Below are positions 9,219 to 20,932 of a DNA stretch of 64,000 bases, in pieces (positions within the stretch are counted from its first letter, which is position 1; each line of letters starts with the position of its first letter). The stretch is from assembly GCA_023362775.1 (NCBI GenBank), contig JALMGJ010000018.1, forward strand, positions 1,054,001-1,118,000, read 5' to 3'. A program made the position numbers and the translations under genes. A model generated the notes under the pieces. That model did no database searches and was not told the origin of the DNA. It saw nothing but the letters and a program-made list of their open reading frames with translations. Source of the DNA: Charina bottae (Eukaryota; Chordata; Lepidosauria; Squamata; Charinaidae).

Positions 9219-12200
9219 AAATATAAATAAGGGATGGGTGCCATTAAAAGAGGAGCTTTGTGCCTCCTGTGTTTCGAGCTGCATAGGCTTATTTTTCAAC
9301 AATATTTAGATTTTAGGCAATTAGCACAGTCTGGTTATTTGTTTCTCTGTGTCTTCAAGAACCAAAGTCAAGTCTCAGATGTTACTATCCTTCACTAGAC
9401 CAGCTGCTTCTAACTGGCACAGCCAAGCAAACCATTGCAGCCCAAGAAGTTCTGATGGTCTTCAAAATCTCTTGCAAGAAAACCAGGTGGTTCCTCCAAA
9501 GCTTCTTTGAGAAAGTCTATAACGATGGGCTGGTTTCCTCTTAGGAAACAAAAAGGGAGGCAACACAAGCAAAATCAGGAGGCCCCTGGGGCCCCTAATG
9601 GGTGCCTGAAAAGGGATGGGCCTCGGTAGGTGACCCACACTACCAAGGCCTGAGGCCAGCTCTGAATGAGAGGGTTTGCTAGCAAGGGTGTATGTGAAAA
9701 TGTGTTTTGGAATAAAAAAAGCTCCATTTGAAATGTTCTGTCAAAACATTGCAAGTTGGCAGTGTTCAGATAGAACAGAACTCAGAATAGGTCTAATGGC
9801 CTATCTTGATTTCAGAACTCTTCCAGGAAGTTGGGAGCAGGCAGTTTTGAGGGTGAAGCATTCCCGGTAAGGTCAGAAATGACTATTCCAAGGTCAGAGC
9901 AGGACACGCTGAGGTCAGGACAAAAGCTGGCACCGACCAGCAGTCTTCCTCAGCTCCGAGCCTTGCTCCTGGCAGTTGTTGCCTGCCCCAGCTTGGTCCA
10001 TCTCCTCACCCCCTCCAGGAGGCTGGAGCAGCGGCTTCCCAACTGATCCTGCCCGCTGAATTGGCTTGGAAAGAAACATAAAAACAATCCAGTGAAGCGC
10101 TATGAAATAACAGTGCAACCCCAGGGCTTGGAACAGCCCAGAACCCTCAGTGTGCCACAGGCAAAACGGCCAGGCTGGAACTTGTGTGTTTTGTTTTAAT
10201 CACACAACACTTGAAATGATCGTGTTGAGCACAAAATATTCTGGCATGCCCTTCACAGTGCTCTTTTTCAGGGCAAGCAGCGTCATGCAACCCAGAGAAA
10301 AGAGTAAGGAATAGTAACAAAAGAAATGAAGAGAAGAGGAACATTCTACATTCTGAGTTTGGAAAGTTTGCGCATCTCTCCTGGCCATGCCTGCCCGTGT
10401 CGCCTGGACCCAACGTGTTTTTTTCCAGATTTTTTTCCCTTGCTCTTTTTTCTGTGAGCCATCTGTTCTCCTCAAGCTCTTGAGACATCCTGCCTGTAAA
10501 GAAAAAAGGAAAACAAATAGAAACAACTGCTTTGCTTATGTTTATTCATGAACACAGCTGGTTTGGAGTTTTCTCCAAGAATAATCTAGTCTTCCCTCTT
10601 TAAACCTGTTGTTGTTATTCCACTCAGATTTTCTCTCCGTCCCAACCATTTTTCTACCTCCAACTACTCCACATTTCAGTGCGGGGGGGGGGGGGAGCCT
10701 CCACTATTGGTAGTCCTTACAATATGAGGTAAAGGATGATGAAGATTATGAGTTGCTTCTTCCAGAAGTACAAGGAGAAGATGCCGTTTTCTTGTGATTC
10801 TGCGGGTTGGAGTGAGTCAGTCAGTGTGGAGTCCATTTTGCACCCACATTTGCATATTTACATTTGTGTGTAAACTAAGTAATGCAAAAATAATGTGCCT
10901 GCATGTGTGTCATGAGGAAGATAAACAAGTGATATGAATGTTGGGAATTCATGTAATCTCTTCCATGGTGGAAACAGCATAGGAAGATGCAGTTGAGAGG
11001 GCAAACAGCTGGCAGAGAAAGAGTTAAGTGCCACTTCCTTCCTAGCTCTGCTCTCATTTGTGGCCTTCAAGGCTTCTTTACAACCAAGCAACACACCACT
11101 GTGAAGAAAAAGCTATAGAATCCTAGGTCTCATCTCATCTGGCACAACACAAAGTCATGAGTCATTGTCTTCTGATGTTCCAAGATGTATCTATTTATAT
11201 CTAGCGGTTGTTCAGGCAATCTCCTGGTATCTCTGTGGTGGTTATTCCAGCAACTTGACAATGCCCGTCCTTGACAGTGGAGAGCAGAACAAAATGGATC
11301 TGGCAATCACCACACATGAAGAGCAGGTTTCCAGCCCTCTTGCTTGCAGAACCTTGTAAGACAACCCATCTTCTCATTTAACGGCTATAGGGTGAGGCTG
11401 AATTTCTGTACATTTTGATTTTTGCACCGTGTTTTGTACTATTGACAAGGAAAGATGATTCACTGAGCAAGTATTCAACAGGAAAGCATTTCTGGCAAAG
11501 AGGAGTTGAAAAGGAAGAGTGGCACGTTAACTGCCTGCTCTCCCATTTCTACTCTCTGATTAACATTTGAGGCTTTGTGCCAGGGTTGTCCTTCTGACTC
11601 AAGATCGGTGGGTAAGGACGACAAGCATGGCACTGTTCCAGGTCTCAGACTCACACACATACAATTGCTAGATGAGAAAAGCAATTTGCTCAAGGCTGAG
11701 TAGGAAGACAAGGGAAGGAATGTAAATCAAAACAGAGTCTCTGGGAAAGAAAGCTTGCCTGGGCGGTTTCGTTTTCAGTAGGAACGTGCAGAAGAGAAGT
11801 CAAATCCAGTCTGAAGTTCAGAGAGCCAGGTCAGGTTTGTCAGCTAGTCCAAAGGTCAGGGTTTCAGGAATCACAAGCAGAATCTCAGGAACGACACACC
11901 AGAGCAGGAGATCAGACAGTTGTTTCCAATAGAGAAACAAGGGTCAGGGCTGCCTCTTAAATCAGGCTGCAGGCAGTTCTCTTCATTTAAGAGAGTTACT
12001 CATTGAGCATCTTTGCTCCGCTGAGTCCGAGGGCTTGGGGGCCATGCCTCATCATCTTACTGCTCCAGCTGTTCCGATGGTGCCTGTGTTTGATCAGCCT
12101 CAGGTGATTCCTGACTTGGTGTCCCCTGAGGCTGACATTCCACAGGTTCAGCTGGAGCAGCTTCTTCAGAGTCAGCGTCTGAGTCCTGACACTGACATCC

Positions 12201-12923
12201 TAGAGCATCCCATGAAAATACTGCTGGGCCCAGTAGTTTGAGGGATGATTTGGGGGAAGATTGCCAAACCAGCAGCGGTCAATATTTCCCACGGTCATCT
12301 CTAGAACTGCAGAAGCCAGGAGGTTGAAGAAAGGTCCTCTTTCAGTCATCTTCTTTTTAGCCCAAATGTCTTGAAGGCAAGCCTAGATGTGTTCATATTA
12401 CAAACTGAAACTGTTCTTTCACTTTTAAAGTACAAACTGTCAATGCAAGGGGTGGGAGTCAGTCACGTAAAGCATCCATCCAGAAGATGTGTTGGGACTA
12501 CAACTTCCAGAATTCCCAGCTAGCTTGTCAGGTGGGTAGAAAATTCTGGGAGGTACAGTCCCAGCACCTCTGGAGTACATCAGGCTGGGGAAGGTTCAGC
12601 GGACAGAGAATGGTCTATCTGAGAGGCAGAGGCAGCCTCCAAATGAAAGGCTCTTCAAGAAAGATCTTCAAATCATTCCCAGCATGGAAAAAGGGTAATA
12701 CTTGTTTTGTGCTCTTTTCACTTGACAAATAAGGCTCCCGTTTTCTCCAGCAGTCTTCTGTCCTGGCTTCTTACCACATCTATTTGGGGAAACTAAACTC
12801 TATCCATGGATGCCAACGAGAGGTGGACTCACTTTCTTCCTTCTACGTCAATTTTCTGTTTGAAGGCAATTCAATTCTTCAGAAACAGCTTAAAATATTC
12901 AGAAATGATTACTAGTGGATACC
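9219..12923. other. Gene-free interval
   Basis: No recognisable gene, RNA or young transposon. The only notable pieces are a G homopolymer near 10683-10696, a palindromic hAT-like remnant at about 12490-12570 (ACTACAACTTCCAGAATTCC and its inverse) and an open stretch at 12035-12241 with repeated PQV motifs that I cannot assign to a family. Confidence 0.5.
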
Positions 12924-13207
12924 TGTCTGTAGCTTGAATCATGTCAACTGGATTTCTATTTTCTCAGTGGAAACGTTTCGCTCCTTATCCAAGGAGCTTC
13001 TTCAGTCTGAGCAAAGTTGGTAAGGGAATCCTAAATATGTTTCTAGGTAGCTGTGTGACCTCACACAGGTAGTCACACAGCTACCTAGAAACATATTTAG
13101 GATTCCCTTACCAACTTTGCTCAGACTGAAGAAGCTCCTTGGATAAGGAGCGAAACGTTTCCACTGAGAAAATAGAAATCCAGCTGACATGATTCAAGCT
13201 ACAGACA
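12924..13207. repeat. Large palindrome, Penelope-like terminal sequence in inverted pair
   Basis: Two arms of about 137 bp (12924-13060 and 13071-13207) are near-perfect reverse complements around a short centre. Each arm carries CTGAAGA, a 7-bp stem GCTCCTT/AAGGAGC with a GGAT loop, then GAAA (13126-13155 on +, 12976-13005 on -). That order resembles the hammerhead ribozyme core, and similar strings are, to my recollection, common at the ends of Penelope-like retroelements. There is one extra A beside stem II, so catalytic activity is uncertain. No RT or GIY-YIG coding sequence is attached. Confidence 0.6.
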
Positions 13208-13645
13208 ATTCCACCTGGATGACTGAGAACCTTCATAGACATAGTGGATACCTGGGAAACCCACAATATTTCATTTTTACGTTTCATTTTTATCTTTATC
13301 ATTGACATGAGTTTTGCTGGTTTTGCCATTTTTAGCTCTATTAAGAAAGAAAAAAAGGAACACCTTCAAATTGTGCTGAACTGCCGATGGCTTTGTTTGT
13401 TTGTTTAGCCTATCTGATTGCCTTTCTGCTTGAAGAATAAGTACTCGGATGACTTACAATTAAATCAAAATCACAAAATAGCAAACATGACTTTGAAATC
13501 AAGACAATTCAAAGCCACTTCACTGTTGGTGTTTTAAATATTCTAGAAACGCTTAGCAATTGAGAGATCAAATAAAGACAAAAGACTTTTTCAGCAAACA
13601 TATATATTAAAATAAAAACGTAACTACAAAATCCTTTCTCTCTTC
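13208..13645. other. Interval before the ERV array, no gene seen
   Basis: AT-rich sequence with a few TTTG repeats and no conserved coding. It ends at the ACAG target-site copy. Confidence 0.6.
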
Positions 13646-13649
13646 ACAG
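13646..13649. other. Left target-site duplication of the ERV array (ACAG)
   Basis: ACAG here matches ACAG at 28806-28809 directly outside the outermost LTR ends. A 4-bp duplication is usual for gammaretrovirus-like integrases. Confidence 0.85.
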
Positions 13650-14239
13650 TGTGAGATGCAAATCAGAGCTCACGAAATAAACCACGCAGTAATTAACAGT
13701 ATCAAGGTTTATTTTATCTTTTGCAAAAGGGTGTCACTCCTGTCGCCACAAGGTTGGCTGACAAGGAGCACACACCTGAACACAAAGACACAGGTTCTTT
13801 TTATACCTCACCCCGACGTTTTACAATACCTCGGACCGCCTGTAACTTCTCCCAAATTCCCTCCCCTGCATTCCCCCTTCACACCTCCCTTCTTAGGTAA
13901 GTCCCAGTTCCCTTCCCTGTTGATTGGGGACGTGATGACCCTGGAGTTTATGTCTCACTTCCTTCTCTGCGCTCCAAAAGAAAACATTCCTTATTTCTTC
14001 TTTACAATGGGGTTTCTCTCTTGATGAGATTTAGCTGTCTACACAAGTAGAGTTGTTTACCTATCTCTCTCTAGGACGACTTGTGGTTAATTACAGCTCC
14101 TTGCAATATTCTGAGTCATGACTGTTGAACTTATGATACCCTCTGACTTGACCCATACAGAGGGTTAGAATGAAGTCAAAATGGAGTCACTTATGACAAT
14201 TATGTAAAAGAATAACTGTACTCAATTTCACTTCTGACA
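13650..14239 (-). repeat. ERV LTR, left copy (3' LTR of the array)
   Basis: On the minus strand the LTR runs TGTCAG...CTCACA. It has a TATAAAAA box at 13798-13805 and an AATAAA signal at 13708-13713, so U3, R and U5 are in normal order. It is preceded by the polypurine tract at 14240-14258. Confidence 0.9.
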
Positions 14240-14258
14240 ATTCCCCACTTCTTCTCTT
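14240..14258 (-). promoter_or_regulatory. ERV polypurine tract, left unit
   Basis: The minus strand reads AAGAGAAGAAGTGGGGAAT directly before the LTR start, the expected plus-strand primer for retroviral DNA synthesis. The same tract occurs at 21523-21541. Confidence 0.85.
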
Positions 14259-14289
14259 GATACTTTTTATTCTTTTACACCTTAGGACA

Positions 14290-15520
14290 TTAACCTATGC
14301 TCCTCAAGATTTTCACTAAGGAGGGGTTCTTTTCTTTAATTATCCCTAACCTCATGAGTTTGGTATCCCCTGACACAGGTTGTGCAGTCACGGCTATACC
14401 CTGAATTGTTTTGTTTATCATATTTTGTAGGAGAGGTATCAAGCATGGGACCAACAACCCTCCCAGAGCTAATAAGGCCATAAACACTATTCTTTTCCAA
14501 TCCCCAAACATCCCTTCAAACCACCACCCCCATCTCTGTATCAATTTCTTTCCATGTCTGTACAAGGACGAATGCTAGCTTATGCATTCGGTTGGTGATC
14601 TCCTCTATGGCTTTATATCCAAGTTGCCTAATAAACACAAGACCAATATGGACAATAGTTGTAACTAAGGTCTGTGCAATTTTAAAATTCCCACACATGT
14701 ATTTGTCCTCTATCATGTAAGTCCTCTTCCAGGCTTGCCCCCCACAGCCCCCTTTCGGCCAAGGATTCATGTTTATCACTCGGCTTACTTTCATGTTTCT
14801 TTTTCTCAATAAGCAAGTCCCCCTCCACCCTCTGGTGAGGTGATTAATGTTGGAAACTGGAAATGGCCCTTCCCCACATTGTACCGTCCAATTTTTTTTT
14901 GTCAGACCTTGGTGGGTGTCCACACATCCCCGGTCTCAACACCAATCCTATGGACAGGCAAATGCCGTTAGATAAACTCCAACCTGTTTGCCATGCGCAC
15001 AGCTGTTTTGTCCAGTTATCAAAGGGTTCGGGATTTTTACAGGGATTTTGGCTTTTACTATGTACAAGCCACTCCTCAGGTGTTACTTCCGGAATGGCAT
15101 CACAATTCCCAAACTCCCCCATATTCCAGGCAAAGGCTATAGCCTTGGAATTATTACGAGGGTATGTTGGGTTCCACGAACCCTGATTTCTTATGCAGAG
15201 GTGGGGACCCTGGGTGTAATGACTCATCCACATTAGGACTGACAGTGTATCTATCATGATGCCAAATGAGGCATCTGTTGGAGAAAGAACTCTTCGAATT
15301 CTTCCCAACTCACTATTATAGTCCAATTTTCATCTGGAGCTGGGGCCAATATCACAGATTCCAAGTCAGTTGTTTCCCCCCCCCCCAATCTTCAATTATT
15401 ACTATATCACACTCTTCTCGACATGTACTGTGGGCAGGAGCACAATCAATGAGAACAGCAGCAGCAGTTACATATACAATTACACTCACAAAACCAACAC
15501 ATTAAGCAAGCAAGCGGAGA
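14290..15520 (-). pseudogene. ERV env remnant, left unit
   Basis: Three minus-strand frames cover a degraded envelope gene. 14844-15326 is surface-unit-like, with several Cys and potential N-glycosylation sites. 14516-14923 and 14290-14565 cover the transmembrane subunit; the last has a hydrophobic membrane anchor (MALLALGGLLVPCLIPLL, about 14420-14475). Frameshifts and stops separate them, including a G11 run at about 15376-15386 that shifts the frame near the 5' end. No intact fusion glycoprotein is encoded. Confidence 0.75.
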
Positions 15521-15840
15521 GTGATGTAGTGTTCAGATGGTCCAGGAGCAGGAAGCAGCATTTGACACCACTCTTTCCTGAAAAGATACATACACCAAAG
15601 CCCAACAACAAAAGAGACACTGAAGACTGCCCCTCCCACTATATCTTCTATTACTAAGTACATTTATTTAACTGCATCGGATGGCACCACCGTCCACTGG
15701 GTAGGGGCTGGCACGGGCCCTTTGGCTCTGGAATGATGAGTCCACCCCTTCTCAGCCATTCGTAGTAAAGTTTCAGGTTAGCAGGATCTGGAATGGACAT
15801 TCCCACTTTGGTTTCAGCTTGTCCTCCTTCCAGGTCTTAA

Positions 15841-17474
15841 TCAGCACCCACTGGTCCGCTTTGAAGGAATGCACTGGGAAGTCCAAGGGTGTGTGTGTTT
15901 GAGTCTCTGTTTAAGACAAACAAGATTCTGGGACAGTTTCTGTACGTAATGCCTCACAAATACATCTGACAATTCCACCCTGGGCAATCCCATCCTCCCC
16001 TCATATGGCTGGCCAAACATCATTTCATATGCAAGAGACCCCCACATCCTTCCTGGGCTGAGTGCGAATTCTGAGAAGAGCCAAAGGCAAACATGCAGTC
16101 CATGGCAGCCTGGTTTCTTTAATCAATTTAGTTAAAGTCAATTTTAACCTTTGGTTAGCTCTTTCAGTCATCCCATGCCTAGGAATGACCTGTTCTAATA
16201 GGATTCTACATGTTGTGTTTGCATTAGCCTTTGCACAGGGATAAGCCTCCACCCATAGTGTCAGATACCAATAGATATTTCATTCTCCCAGACTGGGGAA
16301 GTTTTGTGTAATCTACTTGGATCCTCTGGAAGGGTCTGAGAGAGAGTTCCCTCCCTCCAGGCACAGTATTTCTCATTGCTCCCTTATTTACTTTTAGGCA
16401 GGTTAAACAACCCCTCACCACTTGGGCAGCAATGGTATGTGTCCCCTTACATGTGTAGCTAGTCGGTACCATATCCACCATCCCCTGTGTTCCCCAGTGA
16501 CTTCCCGCATGTAGGGTCTCCATTACTTTTCTCATCAGAGGTTTATTCAGGACCTGTTTTCCCTCCGGGGTATACACCTACTATTCTCTTCCTTAAATCC
16601 CTTTTCCCTCATCCAATCTTCCTCTGAAGTCAGGAAAGAAGGTATCCTGACATCAGGGAGGGTTGGAGTCAGTAGCAGTATTATCTCTTCTTCTGCCGCT
16701 ATCCTTGCCTCCTCATCTGCTAGGTTATTTCCTACAGCCTCGAAAGACCCCCCCCCCCTTTTGGTGCCCATAAACATGGACTACCGCTAACTGACTGGGG
16801 AGTTTGGAGGCTTCCAACACATCAGCCACCAGATGCTTTTTATCACTTCCTTTCCCTTGCTATTACTCAAACCTCTCTCTTTCCATATTTTCCCAAAAGT
16901 GTGTGGTATTCCAAACCTCACAGTCTGGGCTGACCACTCAACAGGTAAAGATTCTGCTTCCAACCATGTCCACCCAATCCCATCAACCACTGCATATCCA
17001 TTTTCTCTTTTACCATCCTCCACCCGGGAGCTTCTATCTATAAATAATACTTCCCCTGTGTCTAAAGGAATGTCCTTCAGATCTTCCCTTATCTTGGTTT
17101 GCAAGTCTATTACATTGACACAATCATGTTCTGGCTGTCGGTTTCCACCCCTTTTCCCTGACATGAACTGAGCCATAAGTTTACACAAGAAAGCAACTGG
17201 CTTCTGCTTCCCCCCCCAACCCCAGGCTTGGGTTTAAATTGTGGTCAGTGGTGATTATGAGGCTTGGATCTTCAATCAGAATTGCCTTATACTTAATGAG
17301 TCTCGTATTGCTAAGCCACTTGTGGGCTTGTTGCTGTAATATTGCCTTAACCTGATGGAAGCTCAATACTACTAAAGCTCCTCCAAACATAATCTTCCTA
17401 CTTTCTGCCACCAGTAGGGCAGTGGCAGCTGTAGCTTGGACACAGCAGGAGCTTTGAGAAAGCCACCTTCAATA
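15841..17474 (-). pseudogene. ERV pol 3' part: RT connection, RNase H, integrase (left unit)
   Basis: On the minus strand the readable sequence starts at about 17474 in the RT connection subdomain (ATALLVAESRKIMFGG). RNase H follows: VLFIDRSSR, where the first active-site Asp is retained, and then GNNLADEEA near 16730. Integrase then shows an HHCC-type zinc finger (HAGSHWGTQG, then CLTC), RIQVDYTKLP with one catalytic Asp, and a C-terminal LAYEMMFGQP block near 16010. Several frame breaks are present, one at a run of ten C at about 16749. The fingers, palm and thumb of RT are absent upstream. Confidence 0.82.
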
Positions 17475-19165
17475 AAAACAAAAACACTAAAGACAAAACT
17501 TCCAGGGTTTAGGCTTATCTCTAAGCAACCTGGTTGGGGGTTGTGACAGTGACAATTATCTCAGTGGCCAAATAACACAGCCACGTTGAGTAGAAACATT
17601 GGCACATAGCACTATAAAATTCCCAATTAATTTCCTAAAAAAAAACCCCTAAAAGGCTAAAACTGCGCATTGGCATAATGTATTTTAATAATAATTTGAC
17701 TGCTTTTGCAGGAAAGAAATTCCCAAAAAGAAACAAAACAAAATCATCAGATAGATTATGCCAATCCATGGAGGCTCTACTACAGCCAGATTTTTATCAA
17801 AAACATCTTTTTTTTTTTTTTTTACTATTCACACACCACACAGTTCAACAAACTGAAAACACACACACACAAACATACACCTACATTCCCTTTGTCTCTT
17901 TGTTGGAAGGGTCAACATCAGCATAATTCTCGGGTTACCTTCTTCAGCAACATCCCAAAACTTTCTACAACTTTCCACCTAGCCTTCTTATACATACCAA
18001 TTCTTTCTTTTGTTATCTTGAACCTATTTATCGGGGATGCAGATTTCTCCCCCTTTCTTTCTCTTTTCTTCCTTTCGTCCTCTGAATCCCTTAGATCCAG
18101 ACACGCAACACATGCCTTCAAGCTTTCCGAATCACATTTCTTAAACCTTCTTCTCATACTTTCTTCTTCCTTCCTTCACCTATCTTTCTTTCTCTCCTTC
18201 CCTTCCCCAGGACACTTTTCTCCCTTTCTCAGGACACTTTTCAGCAAAATGTCCCAACTTATTACACTTATACCACTTTCTATCCATTCCCTCTCTCCTT
18301 CTTCTTCTTTCACCCTCAAGCAGCTTCAACAAGAAGTGGGGCTTGGGTGAGACAAGGAGCTCTCAGTCCTCTTATTATACACATGCAAGTTTGTACAAAT
18401 TACAACACACAAACAAAAACTCACATGAGCCCTTAACTTTAACAAAACACGTCTATGGGAGAATCTGGCACATATATAAAAAAATATGGGTAAAAACTTT
18501 CCCTCTCCTGCACATGGAGACCAGGGCTTTTGCTGTTTTCTCAATGCTTCCACCATTGCCCAGTGCCGCTGTCTTTAAATGGGCAATGCTTTCTTAAAAC
18601 AAACCTGACCGCTCCAGTAAACATACCTCATGACCTCCCCAGTTTAAATTTGCTGCAAGGGCTGGGGAAACACAAGGGAGATTCCGCAACAAATCTAACT
18701 CCCTCATCTACATTCCCTTTTCCCTTACTATTCCAATTTCCCAAATTCATTTCAATATCTGTCTAATCTGTGGGTACAGAAAGTAAATACAATACAAGTA
18801 AAAGTACTTTTACCCTAGTCTTCAGTTTGCCTCTGCAACTCTGAGTCTTCCTTTGAACTCCCCCTGCTCCCCCTTCCTCTCTTCCTCCTAGAGCCCGTAA
18901 CCAGCAAACTAAAGACAGGCAGAAGGAGTGGGGGTAGAGACAGACACACATACCCCAGACAACAAAAGTCTCCCTATGCCTCCTCCTCTTCAACCCAGAA
19001 GCAACATGCATTCACTGCACACAAAATACACACAAATCCAAAAGACAAATACTCACAAACAAACAGACTATTATTTCATCAGGGTGGTAGATTTTACCCA
19101 AAACTGAACATATTCTGACTCCTCCTCTGGCAAAGACTCTTTATTCTTAACATAGATGTTTAGGG
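17475..19165 (-). other. 1.7-kb segment replacing the RT core in the ERV (left unit)
   Basis: Between protease and RT connection the catalytic half of RT is expected, but none of its motifs are present. On the minus strand the segment is mostly noncoding. Near 18225-18265 there is a short frame with KWYKCNKLGHFAEKC, a CCHC zinc knuckle whose first Cys is Trp. A run of 16 A (minus strand) lies at about 17808-17823. The segment may come from another retroelement or a captured transcript joined by template switching. The same segment is at 24758-26448. Confidence 0.65.
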
Positions 19166-19171
19166 CTTGTT

Positions 19172-19462
19172 TTACCCACTTCTCCCATAAGCTAAACTTG
19201 AGCCTGTAATTCTTTTTCTACACCTCTTAATTTTTCCTCGGGCTTTTCCAAATGTTACTTCCATAGGCTCTGTTAGAGGTGCCATGAAAGCTTTCCCCGT
19301 TACTCCTGAAATTTTTAAAGAATTTTTAGTCAATTTGACCCCTTTCGGGAGGACTGCCATGGAAGTCCGGGTAGCGCCAGTGTCTACCAAGAAGACCACG
19401 TTCTCTTCATCCCGTCCCACCTTTAGATTTACCAAGGGCTCTCTATGGGACTCGAAGCTCAA
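19172..19462 (-). pseudogene. ERV protease (left unit)
   Basis: The minus-strand frame contains VFLVDTGATRTSM, the DTGA active site of a retroviral aspartic protease, at about residues 24-36 of the open stretch. It lies directly downstream of gag. The frame ends without running into an RT, consistent with the downstream replacement. Confidence 0.8.
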
Positions 19463-19477
19463 GAGCCCCTGACACCC

Positions 19478-20407
19478 CTAGTCTTCACTTTCCTCATACA
19501 ATTCAAACACTTTCTGTTCCTTCTCCTGTTTCCTCAATCTCTGAGGACAGTCCCGGGGAAAATTCCCTTCCTGCTCACAAGCAAAACACCTCCTTTGGAC
19601 TCTTCTCTGCATCCCGCTGATTTCCCTCCTGTCTTTCCTTATACCCATACCCCTGCCTCTCACTGCTCTTCCCTTTCCTTCGTATCTACCATCCTCTCGG
19701 GTCCCTGTGGCCGGGCTAGGTTTGGTTTGTTCTAACTTTCTATCCATAAACTGATTCACTGCCGAAAGCAGTATTTTTCCCTCGCTTCTAGCCCTTTCCG
19801 CGTCCCTATTCACATACACTTTCTGCGCTTCTATCAACAAGGTGGTTATAGGGGTCCCTGCCCAATTATCCATCTTTTGTATTTTCTTTTGAATGTCTGG
19901 CCAAATTCCTCGGTCCTGCAGGTTTCCTTGAACCGATAGTGGGCTCAGAAGTGTTTGGAAGGGAGTAGAGAGGGAACTGGGTTCTTGGTTTCCTGATGCC
20001 TCCTTTGCTGCCTCCATCTCCAGCACCAGCACCCTGGCGGGTGGAGCTGGTGGCCAATCTGGCCAAGCAACATGAAACCAAGGAGCTACATAGGGCAATT
20101 CAGTGGCTAATTCCTTTTTATTAGTTATATAATCCCTGATGTGTTCAATCCAGAAAGGGTCTGACTCACCAAATTTATTCCACCGGTAGGTTGGTTCTAA
20201 AATTATATATTCTGGCCATTTCTCAACACATAGGTTAACCATAGTCTCTCTATTAAGTTCTTTTGTCCAAGGGCGGAGGTGGTCTTCCGCCCACTGATCT
20301 AACAAAAATCTTAAAGGGGAAATTGATGGTATTTTAGGCTTTTCCCCTGTCTCCCCTACATTCCCCCGCCCTTTTCTCTGTGCTAGCTTAGAATTCTTTG
20401 AACCCAT
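19478..20407 (-). CDS. ERV Gag, internally shortened (left unit)
   Basis: A 309-codon open frame begins MGSKNSK, with Gly2 suitable for myristoylation, followed by a matrix-like domain to about residue 110 and a Pro-rich PPAPPAR stretch. Only the C-terminal end of a capsid-like region seems present, followed by a basic RG-rich stretch and a nucleocapsid knuckle CFACEQEGNFPRDC near residues 276-289. The knuckle position that is normally His is Asn. Typical gammaretroviral Gag is over 500 residues, so most of capsid is missing although the frame is open. It would be an assembly-defective protein. Confidence 0.8.
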   Translation of the reverse strand: MGSKNSKLAQRKGRGNVGETGEKPKIPSISPLRFLLDQWAEDHLRPWTKELNRETMVNLCVEKWPEYIILEPTYRWNKFGESDPFWIEHIRDYITNKKELATELPYVAPWFHVAWPDWPPAPPARVLVLEMEAAKEASGNQEPSSLSTPFQTLLSPLSVQGNLQDRGIWPDIQKKIQKMDNWAGTPITTLLIEAQKVYVNRDAERARSEGKILLSAVNQFMDRKLEQTKPSPATGTREDGRYEGKGRAVRGRGMGIRKDRREISGMQRRVQRRCFACEQEGNFPRDCPQRLRKQEKEQKVFELYEESED

Positions 20408-20911
20408 TTGGTCCCTTGACCGTCGACCGTGAGTGATGAACTACGGTTCTTTTGACCTCCACGCACACACACAATCAACCGTCCCAAGCCTGACCGGACT
20501 CAGTGGACGTTCCAACACTTGAGCCACGGAACTGCAGGTATGGGTCTCAGGTTAGCCGTTCAGGAAGGCTTCTACTCTTCCCTACGGTATCTCAACATTC
20601 ACACGAGGTCTCACACCGCAAACAATCCCCTCTAACCACCCAGGGTACTCTGTCCCAGACAAAAGAGTCTTACCTGGACCCGTGCGCACGAAGTTACTTG
20701 GTTGGTCTGTTCGGGTTCTCCACCGGTTCCCTGAACCGCTTTCCAATGGGCTAGAGTTGGGGTTTTCCTTGGAAGCTGGTAATTACTGCGTGTATGTCTC
20801 GGGACGGAGTCGCAAAGGGGTCAGCTCAGACTGCTGAGCCTGCAGGCAGCTGAAATCAGCCGGCGCGCCCCTAACAAGGACAGAGTCCTGCCGGCCCCCT
20901 TGGACTCCTGG
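20408..20911 (-). other. ERV 5' leader (left unit)
   Basis: About 500 bp between primer site and gag start, where a packaging signal and splice donor are expected. I cannot define either with confidence. Confidence 0.6.
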
Positions 20912-20929
20912 ATCCCGGACGAGCCCCCA
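20912..20929 (-). other. ERV primer binding site, tRNA-Pro type (left unit)
   Basis: The minus strand reads TGGGGGCTCGTCCGGGAT three bases after the LTR end, the 18-base complement of the proline tRNA 3' end used by many gammaretroviruses. It supports the class I (gamma-like) assignment. Confidence 0.93.
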
Positions 20930-20932
20930 AAT

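Noticed and set aside
17706..18350. A 214-codon plus-strand open frame in the ERV
   Set aside because: It is antisense to the provirus, low-complexity (Ser/Phe/Leu-rich), and duplicated only because the ERV is duplicated.
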